The notes under the pieces: model-generated
Seen by the model: only the letters and a program-made list of their open reading frames with translations
The model's database searches: none
What the model was told of the DNA's origin: nothing
Made by a program: the position numbers and the translations under genes
Shown here: in pieces, positions 6,363-10,972 of the stretch
Numbering within the stretch: position 1 is the stretch's first letter
How the letters are laid out: every line of letters starts with the position of its first letter
Origin: Desulfobacula sp.
Lineage (GTDB): Bacteria > Desulfobacterota > Desulfobacteria > Desulfobacterales > Desulfobacteraceae
Direction: 5' to 3'
DNA: 10,972 nt
NCBI GenBank assembly: GCA_029940245.1
Contig: JAOZRF010000052.1
Coordinates: forward strand, 1-10,972

Positions 6363-8165
6363 TTGAAGTTAAATATAAAAAATATTCGAAATTTCAGCAT
6401 TATTGCTCATATTGATCATGGGAAGTCAACATTGTCTGACAGGCTGATTCAGCTTTCCGGTATTATTTCGGAAAGGGATATGAAAGAGCAGATACTGGAT
6501 TCCATGGACATTGAAAGGGAAAGGGGTATTACCATTAAAAGTCAGACCGTTTCTCTTCCCTATACGGCGGCTGATGGAATACAATATCTTTTAAACCTGA
6601 TCGATACACCCGGCCATGTGGATTTTTCATATGAGGTGTCAAGGGCACTTGCCTCATGCGAGGGGGCATTGATACTGGTAGATGCAAGCCAGGGGGTTGA
6701 AGCCCAGACTTTGGCCAATTTATATCTTGCTATGGAGTATGAACTTGAAATCATACCAGTGATCAATAAAATAGATCTGCCTTCTGCCCAGATCGACTGG
6801 GCCAAAGATCAGATCGAAGAGGATCTGGGGCTTGATTCTGATGATGCCTTACTGGTTTCGGCAAAGACAGGGTTGGGTGTAGACAAGATATTTGAGAGCA
6901 TTGTCAGAAAAATACCCCCCCCTGTTTCCTCGGACAATTCTATTTTCAAAGCCCTGATATTTGATTCTCATTATGACGCGTTCAGGGGAACGATTGTTCA
7001 TTTCAGGATTTTTGAAGGCAGCATTAAAAAAGGCGATAAGATCCTGTTTATGTCAAATAATGCTCAGTATAAAGTTGAAGAAGTGGGATTGTTTCAAATC
7101 GTGCGACAATCCCAAAAAGAACTTGTGGCAGGGCAGGTGGGATACTTTATTGCCGGCATTAAAAATATCAGTGACGTGAAAATCGGGGATACGGTTACCA
7201 TGCCGGATAAACCGTGTGAAAAGCGTCTGGGTGGATTCAGGGAGCCTACACCCGTTGTTTTTTCATCCATGTATCCTGTTGCATCGGATGATTATGAGGA
7301 ATTGACCGAGGCGTTGGAAAAACTTAAGCTGAATGATGCATCTTTGATTTATGAGAAAGACAGTTCCTCAGCTCTGGGGTTTGGATACCGGTGTGGTTTT
7401 CTGGGTCTTTTACATCTTGAAGTGGTTCAGGAACGGCTTGAACGCGAATATGATGTTTCTCTGATTTTGACATCCCCGTCTGTTATGTATGAGATCACCT
7501 ATACGGATGGAACCATAAAAATTATTGATAACCCGGTCCAATATCCTGATCCTGCCGAAATTACCAGGGTCAGAGAACCGTTTATAAATGCTTCCATCAT
7601 TGTGCCGGATAAATATATGGGCAATGTCATGCAGGTCTGTCATGAATTTCGGGGAGTCAGTAAAAATTACCAGTATTTGACCAGTAACCGTATGGAAATG
7701 AAATTTGACCTGCCCTTGGCTGAAGTGGTGTATGAATTTTATGATCGGCTTAAAAGTGTTACCCAGGGATATGGGTCCTTTGATTACAAGATTGCCGGAT
7801 ACCAGGAGACAGACCTTGTAAAACTTGATTTTTTGATTAATGGTGAACGGGTGGACGCTTTGTCCCAGCTAATTCACCGGGACAAGGCAGAAGCCCGTGC
7901 CAGAACAGCCTGTAAAAAATTGAGAGAAGAGATTCCCCGGCAGCAGTTTAAAATACCCATCCAGGGTGCCATTGGCGGCAAGATTATTTCCAGGGAAACC
8001 ATATCTGCATTCAGAAAAGATGTGACGGCAAAATGTTATGGCGGTGATATTTCAAGAAAACGAAAACTTCTTGAAAAACAGAAAAAAGGCAAAAAACGAA
8101 TGAAAATGGTGGGTTCTGTTGAAATCCCCCAGTCTGCATTTCTTTCTGTGCTGAAATCTGACTAA
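6363..8165 (+). CDS. lepA: Elongation factor 4 (LepA), ribosome-associated GTPase
   Basis: LepA is a translational GTPase that binds the ribosome and affects initiation, elongation under stress or subunit assembly. The 600-residue length is standard. The G domain shows AHIDHGKST (15-23), ERERGITI (51-58), DTPGH (81-85), NKID (135-138) and SAKTG (166-170). Domain II and two EF-G-like domains follow. The LepA-specific C-terminal domain is recognised by KCYGGDISRKRK (557-568) and the basic run after it, which separates it from EF-G, TypA and RF3. The start is TTG at 6363: GGAG at 6354-6357 lies 5 bases upstream, no in-frame ATG occurs before the first GTPase motif, and the N-terminus then matches family length. 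lepB, a common partner of lepA elsewhere, is absent. The next gene starts 30 bases after the stop. Confidence 0.98.
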   Translation: MKLNIKNIRNFSIIAHIDHGKSTLSDRLIQLSGIISERDMKEQILDSMDIERERGITIKSQTVSLPYTAADGIQYLLNLIDTPGHVDFSYEVSRALASCEGALILVDASQGVEAQTLANLYLAMEYELEIIPVINKIDLPSAQIDWAKDQIEEDLGLDSDDALLVSAKTGLGVDKIFESIVRKIPPPVSSDNSIFKALIFDSHYDAFRGTIVHFRIFEGSIKKGDKILFMSNNAQYKVEEVGLFQIVRQSQKELVAGQVGYFIAGIKNISDVKIGDTVTMPDKPCEKRLGGFREPTPVVFSSMYPVASDDYEELTEALEKLKLNDASLIYEKDSSSALGFGYRCGFLGLLHLEVVQERLEREYDVSLILTSPSVMYEITYTDGTIKIIDNPVQYPDPAEITRVREPFINASIIVPDKYMGNVMQVCHEFRGVSKNYQYLTSNRMEMKFDLPLAEVVYEFYDRLKSVTQGYGSFDYKIAGYQETDLVKLDFLINGERVDALSQLIHRDKAEARARTACKKLREEIPRQQFKIPIQGAIGGKIISRETISAFRKDVTAKCYGGDISRKRKLLEKQKKGKKRMKMVGSVEIPQSAFLSVLKSD

Positions 8166-8169
8166 GAAA

Positions 8170-8185
8170 TTATTATTAATAATAA
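8170..8185. repeat. Perfect 16-bp AT-only palindrome in the lepA-crotonase gap
   Basis: The sequence TTATTATTAATAATAA is its own reverse complement and starts 4 bases after the lepA stop. Its right end overlaps the AAGGTG ribosome-binding site (8184-8189) of the next gene. An all-AT stem with no spare loop is weak in RNA, so it is more likely a chance or DNA-level feature than a terminator. No T-run or GC core is present. Confidence 0.4.
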
Positions 8186-8195
8186 GGTGAATTCC

Positions 8196-8960
8196 ATGGA
8201 TTATGAATGTATTATTTATGAAAAAAAGGATCAGATTGGTCTGATCAGGTTGAACAGGCCCAAGGTACTCAATGCAATGAATCGGCAACTCTGGATTGAG
8301 ATGCAGGATGCCCTTGAACGAGTAAAACAGGACAAAGATGTTAAGGCGCTGATTATTACCGGGGAAGGCCGTGCCTTTTCAACCGGGGCTGACCTGAAAG
8401 ATTCAAAGGACAGAAGCATTGAAGATTACAGAGCTTACCTTGAATCTCTTCAGGAAGCATCAAGAAAAATTATCCGGTTTGAAAAACCCACCATTGCAGC
8501 CATTAATGGGTATGCCCTGGGTTCAGGGTACGAACTTGCCCTGGCCTGTGATATCCGAATTGCAGCCAAAGAGGCCCTTATCGGTTCCCCCGAGGCAAGG
8601 GTAACCTCATCTGTCACGGGTGGTGCATTTCGTCTTGTTCAGGATTTGGTAGGACCGGGCAAGGCAAGGGAACTTTTATTTACCGCAGAAAATATCACGG
8701 GTGAGGAAGCCTGGAAAATAGGTCTGGTCAATAAAGCGGTTCCCCTTGAAGAGTTGATGGATGAAGCTCTTGCCATGGCAAAAAAAATTGTTGCCAACTC
8801 GTCTTTTTCTCTGAAGCTCATTAAAAAGGGTTTTCTCATGGCCCAGGGAGAAGCAAGCCTTGAAGCCTTGATGGATTATGAAATTGAAGCCTGTCTGGCC
8901 TGTGTTTCAACCAAAGACAGGGAACACTCTTTGGAAAATTTTGAGCAGAGAAAAAAATAA
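8196..8960 (+). CDS. Enoyl-CoA hydratase/isomerase family protein (crotonase), probable enoyl-CoA hydratase
   Basis: The 254-residue protein has a complete crotonase fold. The first oxyanion-hole segment is STGADLKD, with A65-D66, and the second is GSGYELALACD near 109-119. Both glutamates used for water addition in classical enoyl-CoA hydratases (Glu144 and Glu164 of the rat enzyme) are present at matching spacing, E113 and E133, so hydratase activity is likelier than a purely isomerase or hydrolase role. The physiological substrate cannot be told from sequence. It could act in fatty-acid or aromatic-compound beta-oxidation. The ATG at 8196 is chosen because AAGGTG lies 6 bases upstream; an in-frame GTG at 8187 falls within that site. 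The gene sits 30 bases after lepA and 15 bases before an acyl-CoA synthetase, so all three may share a transcript. Confidence 0.93.
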   Translation: MDYECIIYEKKDQIGLIRLNRPKVLNAMNRQLWIEMQDALERVKQDKDVKALIITGEGRAFSTGADLKDSKDRSIEDYRAYLESLQEASRKIIRFEKPTIAAINGYALGSGYELALACDIRIAAKEALIGSPEARVTSSVTGGAFRLVQDLVGPGKARELLFTAENITGEEAWKIGLVNKAVPLEELMDEALAMAKKIVANSSFSLKLIKKGFLMAQGEASLEALMDYEIEACLACVSTKDREHSLENFEQRKK

Positions 8961-8975
8961 TCAAAGGAAAAAATT

Positions 8976-10972
8976 ATGTTAGATAAAGTGCTCAATGCCA
9001 AGTCCGTTGCCATCATCGGTGCATCAAAAAATAAAACAAAGCGGGGATACCAGGCCATTAAAACCCTTTTGGCAGATGACTTTGAAGGACAGATTTATCC
9101 GGTTAATCCAAAAGAAGATATGATTTTAGGGCTTCGATGTTATAAAGATATTAGTGATATTGAAGGTTCTGTAGATCTTGCCTTGATTACAACCCCGGCC
9201 AGAACAATTCCAGACATTTTAAGAAAATGCGGTGAAAAAAAGGTTTCCGGTGCTGTTATTATTGCCGGTGGCTTCAGGGAACTGGGTGCCAAAGGAAAGG
9301 AACTTGAACAGCAGGTTGTCATGGCGGCAAAAGAGACGGGTGTCAGACTGATCGGGCCGAATACGTCTGGAATGATCAATATGAAAAGCAATATGAATCT
9401 TGTGGGAATCCAGAATGCCCCCAAAGGACACATAGCCCTGCTCTGCCAGAGCGGAAACATGGCGCTGACACTGATTACAGAGGCCACAATCCGCAAGCAC
9501 GAGGGGTTTACCTATTATGTAGGGGTGGGAAATGAGTCAGACATCAAGTTTCATGAGTATCTTGAATTTTTCAGAAATGATCCGGATACAAAAGCCATCC
9601 TCATGTATGTCGAGGGGATGAGTGAGGGCCGTAAGTTCCTTCAGGAAGCACATAAAACAAGTAAAGAAAAGCCGATTATTCTTTTAAAGAGCGGCCGGTC
9701 GGCAACAGGGAAAAAGTCGGCAGGGTCCCATACCGGATCTCTTGCAGGGATGAGTGAAGTGGCAAATCGGGCCTATGGACGTGCCGGCATCATCGTGATT
9801 GAGAATTCAGATGAACTTTTCCCCGTGGCAGAGACGCTTTCCAGTCAACCCGCGATTAAAAATAATGCCCTTGCCATCCTTGCCGATGGCGGGGGGCATG
9901 CCACCATTGCAGCAGACCTTTTAACGGATTATGGCATCAATCTGCCTGAACTGTCTGAAAAAACAAAAGAAAATTTAAGGAAAATCCTGCCTGAAGCTGC
10001 ATCCGTAACCAATCCCGTTGATGTGGCAGGTGGGACAGATTCTGATCCCAGCCTGTTTGCAGATTGTGCCAAAATTATTTTACAAGATCCCAGTGTTGGC
10101 GGGCTTCTGGTTGTCGGCCTTTTTGGCGGATATGGCATCCGGTTTGAAAAAAGCCTTATCTTTGGAGAAGAGTCCGCGGCTCATCGATTCGGGGCAATGG
10201 TAAAAAAGAAAAATAAGCCTATTTTTGTGCATTCTCTTTATAGTTCTTATGAGTCCCATGCCCTTGATTTACTACGGCATTATGGCATACCCGTTCATGA
10301 TTCCCTGGACATTTCCTGCAAATGTGTGGCATCCCTTTGTAAATATGGCAATTATTTAAAATCCTATCATGCAAAAACTAATTTTGTTTTTAACTGGAGG
10401 GCCAGTGCCAGGCAAGAAGGGGTACAGATTATTGAAAATGCCGGGAAAGAAGGCCGTCATGTGCTGTTAGAGCATGAAGCAAAACAATTGATCAAACTTC
10501 ACGGCGCACCTACTTCTGTGGGGAAGGTGGCTAAAACTTCCGATGAGGCATGGGAAATTGCACAAAAAATTATAGAAAATAGTGAAAGTCAAGTGAGCAG
10601 CAAACCTCAAGTGAGCGTTGTATTAAAAATTGTTTCACCGGATATCCTGCATAAAAGCGATGCCTGCGGGGTTAAACTGAATTTGATTTCTGAAAAAGAG
10701 GTTAAAAAAGGATTTGAGCAGATTATTAAAAGTGCGAATGCCTATAACCCGGAAGCTGACATCCGGGGTGTCCTTGTTGCTCCAATGGCGCAAAAGGGTC
10801 TTGAAACTATTATTGGAACCAAGGTAGATGAGCAGTTTGGGCCGGTAATCATGTATGGGCTGGGCGGTATCATGGTTGAAATCATGAAAGATGTGACATT
10901 CTGGGTATTGCCCGTCAATCAGACTTCCTGTAAAAAAATACTGGAAGATACCCGCTCTTCTATCCTTTTAGA
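8976..10972 (+). CDS. ADP-forming acyl-CoA synthetase, fused alpha-beta type (partial, cut by right edge)
   Basis: The frame opens at ATG 8976, 7 bases after AAAGGA, and stays open to the window end, giving 665 residues plus two bases of about 700 expected. It resembles acetate/acyl-CoA ligases (ADP-forming), which interconvert acyl-CoA + ADP + phosphate with acid + CoA + ATP. Domains in order are a CoA-binding Rossmann fold (SVAIIGAS at 10-17), succinyl-CoA-ligase-like domains and a C-terminal ATP-grasp domain from about 480. The phosphohistidine loop GSHTGSLAG has H252, with E213 (YVEG) 39 residues before it, as in the archaeal enzymes. The second phosphorelay histidine is probably H559 in HKSDACGV; the motif is normally HKSDxGGV, so C564 replaces a glycine. 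No C-terminal acetyltransferase domain can be judged because of the truncation. It is probably coexpressed with the crotonase. Confidence 0.92.
   Translation, partial: MLDKVLNAKSVAIIGASKNKTKRGYQAIKTLLADDFEGQIYPVNPKEDMILGLRCYKDISDIEGSVDLALITTPARTIPDILRKCGEKKVSGAVIIAGGFRELGAKGKELEQQVVMAAKETGVRLIGPNTSGMINMKSNMNLVGIQNAPKGHIALLCQSGNMALTLITEATIRKHEGFTYYVGVGNESDIKFHEYLEFFRNDPDTKAILMYVEGMSEGRKFLQEAHKTSKEKPIILLKSGRSATGKKSAGSHTGSLAGMSEVANRAYGRAGIIVIENSDELFPVAETLSSQPAIKNNALAILADGGGHATIAADLLTDYGINLPELSEKTKENLRKILPEAASVTNPVDVAGGTDSDPSLFADCAKIILQDPSVGGLLVVGLFGGYGIRFEKSLIFGEESAAHRFGAMVKKKNKPIFVHSLYSSYESHALDLLRHYGIPVHDSLDISCKCVASLCKYGNYLKSYHAKTNFVFNWRASARQEGVQIIENAGKEGRHVLLEHEAKQLIKLHGAPTSVGKVAKTSDEAWEIAQKIIENSESQVSSKPQVSVVLKIVSPDILHKSDACGVKLNLISEKEVKKGFEQIIKSANAYNPEADIRGVLVAPMAQKGLETIIGTKVDEQFGPVIMYGLGGIMVEIMKDVTFWVLPVNQTSCKKILEDTRSSILL

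Noticed and set aside
8187..8195. GTG start for the crotonase
   Set aside because: The GTG is part of the AAGGTG ribosome-binding site that serves the ATG at 8196.
9140..9500. Overlapping minus-strand open frames of 93-118 codons inside the acyl-CoA synthetase gene
   Set aside because: The plus-strand frame encodes clear conserved domains here; the minus-strand products have no recognisable motifs and are typical antisense shadows.
1..10972. CRISPR array, insertion sequence, toxin-antitoxin, defence or secondary-metabolite system
   Set aside because: No spaced repeats, transposase motifs or paired small genes of these kinds were seen; nearly all sequence is accounted for by housekeeping and metabolic genes.

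Overview
The window reads as ordinary chromosomal core sequence from a mesophilic, moderately AT-rich Gram-negative bacterium. The gene content and protein style fit the sulfate-reducing Desulfobacterota best (Desulfobacteraceae, of the Desulfobacula/Desulfobacter kind). This is inferred from recalled family resemblance: the acidic 'DLxDIV' protein upstream of valS, a crotonase paired with a fused ADP-forming acyl-CoA synthetase, and a REC-GGDEF regulator. It was not checked by any search.

Layout. Positions 1-105 are the tail of a plus-strand reading frame that enters from the left edge and was not recognised. Next, on the minus strand, come a strong terminator hairpin, a tRNA-Phe(GAA) gene with encoded CCA, its near-consensus promoter, and rsmE (16S rRNA U1498 methyltransferase). 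A 138-bp divergent spacer separates rsmE from a plus-strand run: a small very acidic protein with a helical C-terminus (1233-1724), a terminator-like hairpin, valS (valyl-tRNA synthetase) and, 6 bp later, nadC (quinolinate phosphoribosyltransferase). nadC converges on a minus-strand response regulator/diguanylate cyclase (5330-6232). From there a second plus-strand run carries lepA (elongation factor 4, TTG start), an enoyl-CoA hydratase-type crotonase, and a fused ADP-forming acyl-CoA synthetase cut off by the right edge.

How the genes work together. Much of the window serves translation: tRNA-Phe, rRNA modification, valine charging and the ribosomal GTPase LepA. nadC supplies NAD biosynthesis and probably shares a transcript with valS. 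The crotonase and acyl-CoA synthetase sit 15 bp apart and probably act on the same acyl-CoA pool: hydration of an enoyl-CoA, and interconversion of acyl-CoA plus ADP and phosphate with acid plus ATP. The GGDEF protein has intact phosphoacceptor, catalytic and inhibitory-site motifs, so it is probably a working c-di-GMP synthase controlled by phosphorylation; no partner kinase lies nearby.

No mobile element, CRISPR array, toxin-antitoxin pair, defence locus or new multi-gene system was seen. The item most worth a second look is the acidic protein at 1233-1724, whose disordered-acidic plus C-terminal-helix layout loosely resembles the polar scaffold PopZ. The rest are small regulatory or sequence details.
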